DNA of 64,000 nucleotides, from contig CM055611.1 in the NCBI GenBank assembly GCA_029379385.1, positions 18,856,062 through 18,920,061 of the forward strand, in the 5' to 3' direction. The notes under the pieces were generated by a model. That model was not told the origin of the DNA and made no database searches. It saw only the letters and a list, made by a program, of their open reading frames with translations. Origin of the DNA: Quillaja saponaria. Taxonomy: Eukaryota; Streptophyta; Magnoliopsida; Fabales; Quillajaceae. The translations under genes were made by a program, and so were the position numbers. Shown in pieces: positions 39,101 through 52,495 of the stretch (position 1 is its first letter; every line of letters begins with the position of its first letter).

Positions 39101-40445
39101 CAATCATGTTTTATGCTTCACTATCACTGATATGCATACAATCTTAGTAATTACGTGTTAGATTTCTGAAAAACCTGAAATTATTGAAACCTCAAAGTTA
39201 CAGAACTTTTTCACTAACTTGGAACTGTTCTCGTTGAATATTTGAATTGTCTCTTGCTTAACCACCAAAAATGATGGTCCCAAAATGGTACCTCTACAAA
39301 ATTTTACTTTCTTTATATGGTTAAAAGGATCCTTCAACCATATTCCTCATATAACTACAAGGTAATCAACTATAAACTGGTATTACTAATAAAAGATCAT
39401 AACCTACTTAATTAACTGAAGAATGGTCCTAATGAATTTTGGATGTCTCAGCACAATCTCATAGAATAAAAATCTGATTCTTACTTTAGCATCTCAGCAA
39501 AGCTCATGGCCTCATCGATTCCTGGTATTGAATTTGCTAGGTCTGAAAACAAACTATCCATTCCTTCGCCACCAACTGTATCATCATGTTCGACAGTAGG
39601 ATCTACCTCCTAAAAAATGATACAAGACACACTCAAAAGTAATTGAAATAAAAATAGTAATAATGTAGCATGAAAACAAGTAAGGCTGAAACATTGCTCT
39701 TACAAAGCAGATATAATCATATAACTTAGAAAGGAAAGTTCTAAGAGTCAAACTCATAGTGGATGTTGATTGCATTACATATAAATCACAGACTTTCCTG
39801 TATCTATAAGTAAAAACCAAATTCTTTAAATCCCGTATACAACTCAGAAGGTAGAGAAGACCTCCATGGACAGGAAAACATCCAAAATTCATCATGGAGC
39901 ATCGAAATTTTTCACACTTCCACCATATAAAAAGCATGTAAAACACAAAATTAAGAAAACATGGGTATGCTCAGATTCAAGAGAAACTAACAATTTTCAA
40001 GTTTCAACAAACAAAAAAGAAGGATTTCGCCCATACAATACCCATAAGATAAAATTAAACTAAGCAAGATGAAATACCTGTGAAGCAATAGAATCCCTCG
40101 TTACAAAAAGAAAAAGATGACCAAATTGAAAAAAAAAAGAAAAAAAAGAGAAGGACTTTTAGTCTTTTAGAATCAAAACTGTACCATAGCATAAAGATTG
40201 GTGAAGCCATTAACCAAAGTTGGTGTCTTGGTAAACCTTTGCTGAAACGCATCACTTAGATTGTGAGCTGGATCCGTAGAGATGATCAAAACAGAGGAAC
40301 GAACCCTAGCGAGAAGGATTGAAAGAATGGAGCTACACGTGGTCTTACCAACACCACCTTTGCCTCCAACAAAAACCCACTTGAGGCTTTCTTGGTCCAG
40401 TATGTTCTGCACCGTCCCCTCAGGCAAATCATGTTGATCTGCCAT
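36139..40445 (-). CDS. GET3A: GET3/ArsA-type ATPase (GET3a), seven exons, one anomalous splice junction
   Basis: Cytosolic ATPase that carries tail-anchored proteins to the ER receptor (GET pathway). Exons from the start: 40445-40185, 39609-39485, 38766-38616, 37682-37571, 36852-36714, 36624-36509, 36315-36139. About 359 residues. P-loop GKGGVGKTT lies at 28-36, followed by [12 protein letters not shown] (switch I region, D58), [36 protein letters not shown] and TKLPLLPEE, with a C-terminal coiled coil ([20 protein letters not shown]...). No chloroplast transit peptide is present, so it is the cytosolic form. The exon 4/5 junction carries one base too many: CCTG|GTAAG joined to CACAG|GACATG would shift the frame, while CCT followed by GACATG restores the conserved NPDMTTF. 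The gene is otherwise intact. The start is the only ATG before the conserved block. Confidence 0.92.
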
Positions 40446-42300
40446 GGACACAGTCTCTCTTCTCTGTTTCTCTCCTCTGCTTTAACTAATTGGAAACCCA
40501 GAATTCAGGGAGTGAAGAAGATCGTTCTGGGTTCCATAAACAGTACAAGACAGAATTTTTATTGAGAACCGAGTACAAATCGAAGTCCCCAAGTTACAAA
40601 CATTTTGCCTCTACCTCTTTCGGTGAATTTTAATTCTAGCACTTCATTTTTTATTTTGTTCAATTTTATCCTTGGGCTTTCCAATTCTATGCAATATGTT
40701 TTTCGATCCTATTTATTTGTTATGTTTGCTAAATTAACAACAATTTTTTTGTCATGCTCCACTTATCTCTCTCTATTTCAACAGTAATCATTTCAATATG
40801 CAATTCATATTTTACATTATTCAGTTAAACAACATTTTGTCTAGATGATCATGAATTTTTGTTTTAAAATAGAGCGATCTCATATTTGAATATTTCATTT
40901 TTAATTTTCTTGATGTCATAGTAAATTCACACCACCAATTTAAATTTAGAATTTTACTTTCTTGTTACACTGCCAAAATTTAATCACTATATTTTACAAA
41001 ATTATGTTCTCAAGCGTTTAAAATGATTCACAATAGCTAGGTGTTATTGGAGGTACCAATTATTAATTTAATTAAAGAAATCTCTTACAATATATTTGGA
41101 ACTAACTAAAAAATTATAATTAGAGAATTCAATTCATTTTAAATGAATTATTTTTTTTGAAAAATAAAAGAATTTATTTTAATTTATATATTATTCGTAT
41201 TATATCCTTATTTTATTTATAAAAACAATTAAATATTAGAATAGTTGATCATAGGAATATCTTAGTTATTTTTAACTCTTACATGATATATTATATTTAA
41301 TAATTAACATAATTCAACTAAAACTCTTCACTAATAATTCAATTCAAGCTTAACAATCATTCTAATACTATAACTTAGTAAACACAAAATACCTAATTTT
41401 AATTCAATTTAAACACAAGGACAAGGCATCAAGAAACACTTTATCACTAATACAAAAAAGAACAAATTGAAAAAAGGAAAAAAGAAAGAAACAAAGGAAA
41501 AGAGAAACACTTAATCACTAATACAAGAAGAAGGCATCAAGAAAAACTTTACTTCATATTTTATTTTTTTTATTTTTTTCATTGAAAAAAATATAAGATA
41601 ATTTATTTATTTTTACAATAATCAAGATAATAATAAAAAGTAGAATATCATATTTACTGTTTGCTGATGGAATGAGGAGCCATAGGATAGAAGCTGTACT
41701 GTTGCTTATAGTTGTAATTGACGAAAGAATTATTGCTGGCTTTAGCTCGTTTAAAAATTTAGAGTTAATAAAGATAAAAAAAAGTTATTTTAGTTAGAAA
41801 TCACTTTTTAGTAATTTTAAATAAATTTTACGAAATAAAATCTAATCTATTTTGCTTATAATTTCAAAAAGAACATTTTATAGATTTCAAATCAACTTTA
41901 TTTAAAATTTACACAAATTCATTAATTGACAAAAAATTTAGAATTCATTTCAAACTAACTGAATTCCAGAGTTAAAAACGCACTGTAGTGTTGTTTAAAA
42001 ATTTAGAATTGAATCTGGCATTTATAAAAAAATTAAAAGTTTATGAGAAAAAAAAAAGATTACCTACCATAGGAGGAGACAATAAAAAAACCTTATTTGA
42101 ACTTTTACAATTCAACTGACTAACAGAGGAAGCTGTTTCCGTATTGAACTGATGTATGTGGTTAATGCTTTTAGTTATATGGACCAACACTAAGGTAAAC
42201 AAGATCATGTATGTAAGTCAGAAACTTTCACATTAGCAACTTTATTTAATTAGATATCTGCTGGACAAGGGAGAAAACAGCAGTATGTGCAATTGATGTA
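40446..42300. other. Spacer between GET3 and the SPX-MFS gene
   Basis: GET3 promoter side plus AT-rich sequence. A purine-rich stretch at 41400-41550 carries two related copies of a segment containing CACTAATACAA and AGGCATCAAGAAA. No gene seen. Confidence 0.5.
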
Positions 42301-42355
42301 TGAGCAGTTTCAGCCATACTATCCATGTATTATTTCAGCCCTTGAGGAATACTAT

Positions 42356-45300
42356 CTAGTAGAGAGAGTTGTAGGCGAAGCAGGTGGCAACAATGGATGA
42401 GATACAGATGATAAGAGCTGGAACTAAGGTGGTATTCAACAGTATACTCTCACCCAAATAACCTGACAGTGTTATTGTTCCATCAGCAATTACTCGAGCC
42501 AGAGTTCCAACTTCTGTCGAAAGCAATCCTCCATTATATGTCCCCCGAGAAAGCCTTGATGACATCATTCGAGAAAGGAGTGATAGGTTAACACCTGTAT
42601 AGATCAAGGAAGCAGAAATTTAAAATAATGTGCAAGGAGCAAATGAAAACTCAAAAACTAGTGTAAAATGAGTCCAAGCTGAACTTTTGTTTTGTTGAGT
42701 AATATTGTGTATCTTATAATGGACTAGTCACATACTTGATACACTTATTTATTGTAAGGCTTTATTTAGTCGACACACTATCAAAAAGGGTAATTTGCAG
42801 AAGATGTAATGTAAGTAAAAGAGGCAAGCAGTTATCCTTTCTAAGGTATCTGATTCATTTTGTATTTAATTACTTTAGGAAATACTCAGAATGAGCAAGA
42901 ATTACCTTCAAGAACTTCAGCAGATACGAATGTGATGAGGGCTGAGCTGACATATTGAGGCACAGAGTAAGGAATCAATATATGGAAGCTTAGGAGTAAG
43001 CCTACACATACCATAATTTCTGATGCCAATAGAACTTGCCTGTCAATAAGTGAGGAAAAAAAAGAGAAACAAGATTAAGAAAAACAAACATACATCAGCT
43101 GGAGATGGCATGCTTGGAACCATAAGTGTGGTTATTTCCTTTAAAATATGGGACTAGATCATAAGTAGCTGGCTAGAAAATTGAATTTTCTTGATTTCCT
43201 TTTATAGAAGTTAACTAACAACTTAGAATTTGAGAGTCACTTCACACGATCACGTTACTCAAATGGTGCTCAAAAACTGCAGTGTGAAACTGACTGTAGG
43301 AGGAAAGCCGTCTGCTTTATGGTTATAGATTTTACACTCTTTTCCCCTACATGCAGTAAGAAATATAACCAGAAAATGTGAAAAATAAAATCCAGCTTCC
43401 TTAGAATACTAATTTTGTCCTGCATTTCTGAAGTTTGAAAGAGTACACGTCAAAGGACAATCATCTAACCCCAACATTTAGTTTTACTAGATTAGAAGGT
43501 TTACCTTTCTTCAAATATGTTGCTGATGTAGTTTCCAACAACTATATTTACAGGAAGGACAGTTAGACCAAGACATCCAAGAAAGATTGCCACGCTGCTG
43601 GTTGACCAAATAAAATAATATCCCGTGATGACACTTGATTCAGCAAGTAAAATCTCCATTGCATATTTGAGCATAAAATATACCCAGAGTTGAACCTGGT
43701 AGAAAGTTGCAAAAGTCAAGCATGTGATTAAGAGTTCAATACTATTAAAGCTGAGATGAGTACCCTGAATGGAAGTTGGAAAACAATGGAATTTTTTTTT
43801 TTTTTTCTGAACTGCCGAGTTAAAATATTATTCAGCACTTCCTTCTTATAGCCAGCAGAGTATACATAAACTCAACTCAACTCAACTAAGCCTTAAATTC
43901 CAAACTAGTTGGGGTCGGCTCAGCAGAGTATACATGTGAGACAAAATAAAATAATGCACAACTATTTATTTAAGCTCAACTCTGAAACGAAAGTTCAAAT
44001 ACTTTTACTATTGATGTAGCTTTTAATAGACTATCAGAGTGAGATTATTTTTACCCCTTTATCATAACTACATAAGCATGAAGTTACTCTTTTGTGTATC
44101 TCCAGTTTGATTGAATTTATGTACCCCAACAATTCAGGCACTAGTTACTTTATGTCGATATGGTTCCCCTCACTTCCTGGTAATTTTGAAACTAGAACTA
44201 TATATGTGTAGTGTTGTATTTGGTCTATAAAACATTAGTCTTCGAATATGACAGATGCACTCAGATCACAAGAAAGTGGTATAAGAATGGAAATATGTAT
44301 CATGTAGTGCTCAGTCAAAATCACATCCAGGATATGTTATACAGAAATATGTCAAATTTATACTATTGAAAATGCCAAAAAGTAATAATTTATTAGGATT
44401 TCAAAAAATGTTACATTTGAATGACTATGACCGAAATGGAAAAAACTGAACCCATGTATTGGTAAAATTAAATTCAATTGAAAGTCAACTGGCTCCTAAC
44501 CTTAACGGATGGTGTAAGTAACCGATATGCTGATATAAAAGAAGTGACTGGTTTCTGAGTTTTTTCAGAATCTTCCTCAGCATCATCATATTCTTGTTCT
44601 TCAACTTCGTCATGCTCCTTTTCTTTTGAGTTCGTTAGCAATGGTTGTGTATAATGATTCTCTACAGCAACGTGTACTACTTGCTCTATAACTACCAGAA
44701 AAGATAAGGAAAACAACTCATTAAGAATAGAGCATTTGAACAAATAACAAAATATTCAAATTGTAAGAAAGTATTGATAGAATGAGATCAACAATGCTTC
44801 ACATAAGCTGATGTACTTCTCCAGTTTAGCATGATTTAAATCTAAAATTTTAAAAATAGAACCTAATTGTACATTGAAGTACGATGCAGGAGAAGAAAAA
44901 TATTTTACAGTCTGGATTGAACTTCAGGTTGCTAGAAAAGAAACAAGAGAAAAGATAATTCAGAGTAAATAATTAAAATAAACAAATGATGAACAAATGA
45001 GCAGCAATCTTTTTGACAAACCATTATTGGCTTGACATGGCACAAGATTTCCTTTTGCCTCAAGAGGGGGCTCTCTGAAAGAAATCCACAACCACATTAG
45101 ATAAACAAGCCATGCAAAAGCCATGACCCACCCAGGAAGAGTATCTTCATTGAACGTGATTTTGTAAATCTTAAAGTTAGTCTGAAATAAATAAGCAAGA
45201 GCTGGGCCGCATGCCATTCCAAGAGCACTGGCACTAACAAAACCCGCAGACGCCTGCATTCGCAATTTTAGCGGCACACAGTCACTGATATAACGCCTGT

Positions 45301-48300
45301 TAACTGCTCTTGCAGAACCTAACCTGAAGTATTAAAAGCTAGGCTCATCATAAAGTGAAAATAACAATTAAAGAGCTTAAACATTCTCAAAAATAGCAAT
45401 CAAGTTGTATTGTTTCTCTATAAGTTTCTTTTGTTACAATGCTTTCTATTCTCAGGATATTCCTGTGAAGAAGCACCATAGGCTTTTCAAAATACTATGA
45501 AAGTTGAAAACCTGGAAAAACACAAAAAACTCTTTCGTTCATTTAGGCATGTGTTTGCATGGTTAGTGAAGTGCAGCATTTTATGCCAATTGCAATGGTA
45601 AAAGAAACATGTGAAGAGAAGGACCCAGAACCAGATTGTAACTATATGTGTTAAACTTACAACCTGTTACAGATTTCACTTATTCTGTATATCATGTGTT
45701 GGTCTCAAAATTAATTACTTATCCATGCATTTTCAGCAGAAGTTTATTCATTTGAATTTCAAGGTTAAACACATTTCGGATCATTGAAAAGTTTAAGTCT
45801 CTCTTTTGACAGATTATATATCATCAACAAAAGAAATACAGATAGTAAATCATAATCACTTGAAGATTGCAGATTATTGATTACTTCTAGTTCTATGATA
45901 AACATATTTATCTAGATATCAAAGTAACTAAGTAACTGTTATTTTGTAATTTACGAGTTGTCCAGTTGTGTTTGAGATGGTGTTAATAAGGAATCAACAG
46001 TATTTCCAGATATATTAGTCATGCAGATTATTGAAATGGCCTCATTTTCTGAAATATGATTTGTAACAATCTTTAGAATGCATTAAATGAATTTTAAGGT
46101 TTCAACACTCAATTAACGAGAATAATAAAGAAATAGCATACCCACAGAAGAGACGGCCAATCAGAAGAACTGCTATTGAATTGAGATCATAAGCCAGTGC
46201 ATACAAGGTGTTTCCAACCAGAAGAACAATGGTACTAAATACAAGTGGTCTCAGATATGATCTATTTGACCATGCACTGAAATAAACTGAAGAAAACACC
46301 TGTGCAACAGCCATAGATCCAATGACGATGCCGCAAACAGTTGCTGCAGCTCCAAGGCTCAATGAATAGTTGTCTGCCGTAGGGACAACAATGTATGTAT
46401 TGACCATATATAGAAATGTGCTCACCAAGTTCAAAAGAAGTGACATAAAATGATATCTCTCATCAACAATATGATCATCAGATGGAGGTAGCAGTTCATC
46501 TTGCATGATAAATGCATGTCTTCCCAAAAACTGAAGGAAATTTGTTGAGTTTGATAGTCTGTCTACGGCTGCTTTAATAGAATCAATAACAGGGTCCTGC
46601 AAGATCAAAACAAAATTAAAATGGTGCATCAATATTGTCATTAACCAACTTAAGCATTCTCAATCAAAACAAAATGAATACGTTACATGTACATTTTTCC
46701 AACTCTACAGTTATTAAGACTTTTAAGTTTGTTTTATGAATATCAGCATGATTAAAAGTCACACTATACTGAAATATTACCTACTAGAGTCACATTCTTG
46801 TTTTCAACTTATCTTCTCTTCAAGATTCATTGAAGGATTTGATTTAGAGTATACGTGATAAAAGACGTGGATTAGTTCATGGAATAATGTTCTTAAATTT
46901 GACTTAGTGAATAACTTAAGACAATGTTAAAACTTTTCTAATAAAATTTTCCTCCTATTAGTTTAATATCAAAGCATTATCTGGAAATTCTCGTTTGGAT
47001 TTTGATATCAAAAAAAATATTAAATCTCAGTTAAGCAATTTATATGAAGGCTGAAATTGATAATTATAACTCAAATGTTCTTATCTAAATTCGATTTAGT
47101 ATTGAAGAGGATTTAAACAATAAAGTGAAGATCTTATCAAGTCAGGTGATTTTTGTTGGAAGTGTCTTCATCTATGAAAAATTATTTTATTTTTCCTTTG
47201 GCTCTGAGTATATAAGCAAACTCTTCATCACATAAATAACAATATCAGAAAAGATCAGAAGATCATAGTAACATTGCACATGACTGCTATGCTGGGTATG
47301 AGAGAAAACCGGGTGAGAGAATGCAGGTTGATCATATATCGATATGTAGCTTCCTTGACTATTCTGTAGAGCTTGCAGGTCTGCAAGGTTATGAGATAGG
47401 ACTCCTACAACAGCCCCAACACCCTGTAAGAAGCTATCACATGAGAATGTTTTCAATTGCATAAATAAACAAGAAGATCCTTACACATTTAATTTCTATA
47501 ACACCTAATTATCACATAAAGATTCAGCATAAGGGAACAAACTCAACTGTTAAATTGGACTTGGAGAAATGCTACAAATTCTAGAAGTAGGAAATTACCA
47601 CATGTCTAAAAACTTGTTGTAGCTGAGAGTAAGGATGATTTGCACGAGTCTTGACATAGTAGTCGGCAAATTTATACCCAAATCGCTTGTCAAACTTTTT
47701 CAATATCTTACGCAAACCAATAGCATTCAATTCCACAAAATTTAGAAGCGTTAAAAGATCTCGTCCAACTGCTCTGTATGCTTCTTGCAGTTGAGTTATG
47801 TTAGATCCATCAGGCTGCTCAGGAAGAGTATGGTTCTGTTCTCCAATATCAGACAATCTACTTGCAAGTACTCCTTGTTGTTCCAAAAGAAACAAAACGA
47901 TCTTTTCTATCTGAAATCCATAATAAAAAAAATAACTTATAATTTACCTGTTATTTTATCTAGTAGCTATGTAAAACAATTCCTATGCTCAAACTTTTAA
48001 CCTACCTAAACTACAACTCTCTAAGCTATAAGATCTAGAATGGAGCATCTACAAGCTGATGCAATACCAGTAAAACAAGTGATATAGTACTAGCAAGAAT
48101 ATGAATATAGTAATGAAAATTCCAAATTTGAGCATGAAGACAAAAACACATTCTTGATTGCGTATACCAGGATGCCAACAAATTATCAAAATCACCTCCT
48201 ACTGAGTAATCATGAACATATTCAAGGTTTTCTATCCTATTTTCACTGCTATAAATGAGATAATATGTGTGTAGTAGCAGTTACCTGATTATCTAGTAAC

Positions 48301-49847
48301 CTTGAAAAGTCCTTAAGAACATCTTGGTGATTCTGTGTTCCCACCTCAATTTGTTGTGTATATCGCTTGACTTTCTTTTTCATTAACTTATAGTTGATGT
48401 AATATCTGAAAAAAGTCAGAGCTTAGTGGACATAAATATGTACAACTGAATTAGAGGAACAAAACTCTTGTTGCTGCTACAGCCTACAAGTACTGAAACT
48501 ATGTTAACATGTCATAGCAAATCACAAAAGAACATAGAAGTTGATACTCAAAATAATAGATGATATATTTAAGGTAATTAATAAATCAAAATTTTTGCCA
48601 ACTTGGGTAAAAAAAGGAGTTCCGTGCCATGTTGGAAAAGGAAAAGAGCAAAATAGAAAGAAAAAAGAAGAAGAAAGAACAGCAGAGTACTTGTGCATGG
48701 TTATTTTTCACACTTTCTTTTTTTTGCTTCCTTTTTATTTTGCCCCTGCAGGCCTTCTTTGAGTTGAGTGATGCAAAGCAAGAACATTGGGCCATGTCCA
48801 TCAGCATGAGTTACATAATAAAGACAAGAGTTTCCAATTTTGAAAGCATCCAGTATAAAATTATAAATGGAATTTTCAATGTATACATTATATTCAGCTT
48901 GATCACCTTTTATCCTCAAGTTAAAATTGGATAAAATGTGTTATAATACAGAAATCTTAAAAACAACATTAGAAGTTCGAAAGTTAAGAATTTGGAATCT
49001 CCTAAACAATTGAAGTCAGAAAAAGTTCATTTCTATCAGCAGCAGCTTCAAATCAAGTGCTTCTTTTGTGGTTCTATAAAAATACTGGGGACACCTTCCA
49101 CCACAATCTCAAGCAGAAGAATTCAGTAAAAATGCAAAATACAATGAGATACTGCAAAAAGGTTAGTGCTCAGGACTGCAATTAGAGGTTCGCAATCAAC
49201 TTGATTCCCAGGAAACAGTTGGAATGAGAGTCTTACAGCAAGAGATGAATTTGTATCATATAATCATATCCCTTGAGAATCAAATTATGTAAATCGAAGG
49301 AGCACATCACATAAACTCTTTTAAAAGTTCCAGCTTTTTCATTAGCATTTCTTTTGGTTTTCTTGTTAACATAACAGATAAAGCCAGACAAGTGTAACAC
49401 TTGAGTTCAACTTAAGCCTAGTGAAGAGAGATTAGCAGGTAGAAACTAACATCCACTATGTAAAGCTACTATGCAAATTGTATTGTGAAATATGTCAAAG
49501 AGCGGGGTAGAAGAAGAAATTAGTTAATGTGAAAATTCTGTTTGAAACGTATGGAAGTGTTGAACAGACTCCGTTGGACTAAAAGTGTGGTAGAACATGT
49601 TTGCTATCCTTCAGCAGAAAATTATCCCAATGAGGCAAAGAAAAATAAAAGAAAGCAGTAAGCAATAGAATATTGTGAAAATGTATGACATTAAAAGAAA
49701 AGGAAAATGATGGCCAGTGGAATATTTATTAATAAGAAGAATAAAATTCAAGCAGACAACATTGAGACCTTTGCTGGAAGTTACTCAAACATACCCTTTC
49801 CATTCTTGAATTTGTGATTCTCTCAACTTCTTCCCAAAGGCAACCAT
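42356..49847 (-). CDS. PHT5;1: SPX-MFS vacuolar phosphate transporter (PHT5/VPT1 type), ten coding exons
   Basis: Tonoplast carrier that stores inorganic phosphate in the vacuole; the SPX domain senses inositol pyrophosphates. Exons from the start: 49847-49795, 48405-48285, 47910-47599, 47423-47310, 46596-46142, 45323-45022, 44691-44501, 43695-43505, 43039-42906, 42594-42356. All are in phase, giving 703 residues, close to the family length. The N-terminal SPX domain (about 1-165) starts [18 protein letters not shown], with the basic helices [13 protein letters not shown] and [16 protein letters not shown]. The MFS part (about 247-703) shows [49 protein letters not shown] and [17 protein letters not shown]. 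An acidic loop ([15 protein letters not shown]) follows, and the end is [10 protein letters not shown]. The 3' end of exon 4 (CACCCG|GTTTTC) is the least certain border. Confidence 0.93.
43853..43935 (-). mobile_element. 5'-truncated SINE tail (Au-like) with 15-bp target duplication
   Basis: A 53-bp insert (43868-43920) is flanked by the perfect direct repeat CAGCAGAGTATACAT (43853-43867 and 43921-43935). On the minus strand the insert reads AGCCGACCCCAACTAGTTTG, then AAGGCTTAGTTGAGTTGAG and a short T run. This resembles the 3' end of plant tRNA-derived SINEs of the Au type with a TTG-rich tail. A long perfect duplication is what LINE-driven target-primed insertion leaves. It sits in an SPX-MFS intron in the sense orientation. 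Confidence 0.65.
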
Positions 49848-49871
49848 ATTTCCAAAACAAAGTTTGGTACA

Positions 49872-50950
49872 CTGTAAATAGAGTATCAAAGGAAAAACAA
49901 AGTATTAATATTCATAGAGTGATAGATGGCAGAACAACATCCATTTTCTAGACAATTTCTTCAGTGCATATGAACTATCAAATCTATTTATAAATGTTGA
50001 AGTGAAAAAGGAAAGCAATGTCCTCTTGATTTTACTACTTTGACTATGTTCTCCAGAAACCAGAAGGAAATCATTCAATGTAAATTATATCCTAATTTAG
50101 TTTGTTGCCTAAATCAAAGGATTTGATTTAGTTCAATTATGAATTTCCCATAATAGTGGGGTGAATTCCTTTTAAGCTTAATATAACGGGAAATGTGAAG
50201 AGAAACACAACATGAAATATTATTTTTCTTTTTTGGGATGAAAAGAAATAATTTAACTGAAGAAATTAGTCTAGTTAAAATGTCTGATTTCCTTTCTTAC
50301 TCTTTTTTACCGTCAATTCAATTATTAAATTTCCTTGATTCTCTCTCATATTCTTCAGGAATATATATTCCACATTTCCTTTGATACACATTATCCACTT
50401 AAACAATTAAGGAAAAAAAAACACATGAAACTTGCAATGTAAGTGTATAACACAATTCCAAATATTAAAGATGCCTGAAACAGTTGCCAAATTTAATTTC
50501 AAAACCCTAATTATGGGTTTATAAGCTAAATATTTACTCCCCTGTTTATTTCATTAAAAAATACACAATAAAAAAAAGGAAAGCAATAAAATGCCAAAAG
50601 AACAGCAACCCAGAAAACCACGTTAAAAAGGGAGTGTGGAAATCATTACCAAATCAAAATGCAGACACCCTTTTGTTCTAAACGATGTTCATGTTGGGCA
50701 TCTCACTCTGACGAGTACTATTTGTTGCTGAAGTCATAGCTTTGAAGCAGAGTAAATAATAAGAATCAAAATCTGAATTCAAGTCCAATGAGAAACTAAT
50801 GAATATCTGGGCAAAGAGGAATTGCATTTTATTTTTAGGTACCAAAAAAAAAAAAAAAGGAAAAAGATTCAAATGCGAATGAGAGAGAGAGAAAGAAGAT
50901 GGAAAGAATAAATGAATCAATGAATGAATGTCGCGCGAAATGTTTGTCGT
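49872..50950 (-). promoter_or_regulatory. SPX-MFS 5' leader with probable intron
   Basis: A good acceptor (TTTACAG|TGTACC, 49872) lies 24 bp before the start codon. A donor (GATTTG|GTAATG, 50649) defines a probable leader intron of about 778 bp. The first noncoding exon would run upstream from 50650 and contains a short upstream ORF. Transcript evidence is needed for the cap site. Confidence 0.5.
50678..50737 (-). CDS. Candidate upstream ORF in the SPX-MFS leader (19 codons)
   Basis: ATG at 50737 encodes MTSATNSTRQSEMPNMNIV followed by TAG, lying just before the presumed leader intron. Upstream ORFs can lower translation of the main frame. Whether this one is translated or conserved cannot be judged here. 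Confidence 0.35.
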   Translation of the reverse strand: MTSATNSTRQSEMPNMNIV

Positions 50951-51010
50951 GGCAAAAATGGCAATGGTGTGTCTGCAAAACTTGCATAAGGAAACGAGCA
51001 ATATTCAAGG

Positions 51011-51034
51011 CACGTGACCTTCTATTGCCACGTG
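51011..51034. promoter_or_regulatory. Paired G-boxes upstream of the SPX-MFS gene
   Basis: Two perfect CACGTG cores, 51011-51016 (GGCACGTGAC) and 51029-51034 (GCCACGTGAC), are spaced 18 bp apart in the presumed promoter. Both read CACGTGAC, typical bZIP/bHLH sites; paired copies favour cooperative binding. Confidence 0.5.
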
Positions 51035-51099
51035 ACACCTTCACTGCCCTACCGAGTAGGGATGACTCATGAGCTGACTGACACTGCGACAAAATTCCT

Positions 51100-51598
51100 A
51101 CCGTTACCGTTTGCCACATGCTTTCAAGCTGCAAACGAAATTTTAAATAATAATTGTTGTTTTTTAAGTTTATTTTTTCCGAAGCTTTTATAAATCTCAA
51201 CAATTTACTTCTATACATTTTTTTCAGGTGTGTTATCCTCTCTTGTTTATATTTTTTTCAATGGTCCAAAAAAGAAAAACCAGCAAAATTTATATTTAAA
51301 TATTATTATTTTATTAATTTATTAATTTATTTTTAAAAGTATTTTTATGATTAATTTTTTCAAAATATTTGTAATATATTTCTTAGTTTAACATAAGACA
51401 GTAATTCACTAATTTTAATACAAATTAACAACAATGGTTACTAAATTGCTATTGGATCATATACAAAACTAAGTAGAAGGGAGAAATGGGCTTTTGAACC
51501 ACAAAGACCGACTTAATTCAAAAGAATTTGACTTGTCTCTCATAACTAGTAATAATCATTTTCTCATTGAAGAAAGTTACCGGCGATTATCAATTCGT

Positions 51599-51634
<36 letters not shown>

Positions 51635-52320
51635 TCTATTATTTTCTGTTTCTTTCTTTTTCTAAAAGCAATATAAATAATGCTGAGTTTTTCACGAAAA
51701 TAAAATATAAAAAACACAACTACTTGAGTTTGAAAAGAAAGTTGTGGATCAATAAAAGAAAATAACCATTTGATTCACTATAGATAGATTTATATACTAT
51801 TATTAGTAAATAAGAAAATAACATTTATCATTATCATTAACTATTATTATTGATTTTACTGATTAAGGTGTACTCTAAGTGTAATCAATACGAAACATCG
51901 TTGTCTTAATTCTTGTTTCCTCAGTGGGTTGATTTTCTTCTCTTTTTGGAAAAATGAATAGTTCATTTCCTTCTTTTTTGGTGATGGGAGAGGGATTTGA
52001 AAAAAAAATGAGTTGCAAAATTACTATAAGCATATATACACCTCCTAATAAGGGAAAATTATTACAAAATTCTCAAGTCAAATTCCATTATAAGGGAAGA
52101 AACTAAAAGGGAGATGAAAGAAAGAATTTTGCTACTTAGCTAGATCAAGAAGATTTATATACAGATCAATATGTTTTAAACAAGAAGAAGAATGAGGTAG
52201 GTCTTTTGGGATACGAAAATATGAAGCTAGCAACAATTAATTCCAGTTCTCAACATTAATTTGCATAATATCATATGTATATATACGTATTTTGCTAGCT
52301 GAAAAGAAAAGCCACTGTAG
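51100..52320. other. AT-rich spacer, with microsatellite
   Basis: No gene seen. It includes the (TA)n tract listed separately. Confidence 0.5.
51603..51631. repeat. (TA)n microsatellite
   Basis: About 14 TA units; likely polymorphic. Confidence 0.9.
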
Positions 52321-52352
52321 ATGCATTCACATGAGAGGCAGGAACTTTGGAC

Positions 52353-52455
52353 TTACAGTCTGATTTCCATGCCCTTCAATAGATACACCAAGTTTTTCTT
52401 GAATGCTTCAGGCCTGTATTTCAGTGTAGAAAACTAGAGTTCATGACAAGCAAAT

Positions 52456-52495
<40 letters not shown>

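Noticed and set aside
48541..48934. Overlapping open frames on both strands
   Set aside because: Inside the first coding intron of the SPX-MFS gene; A/T-rich and without domains.
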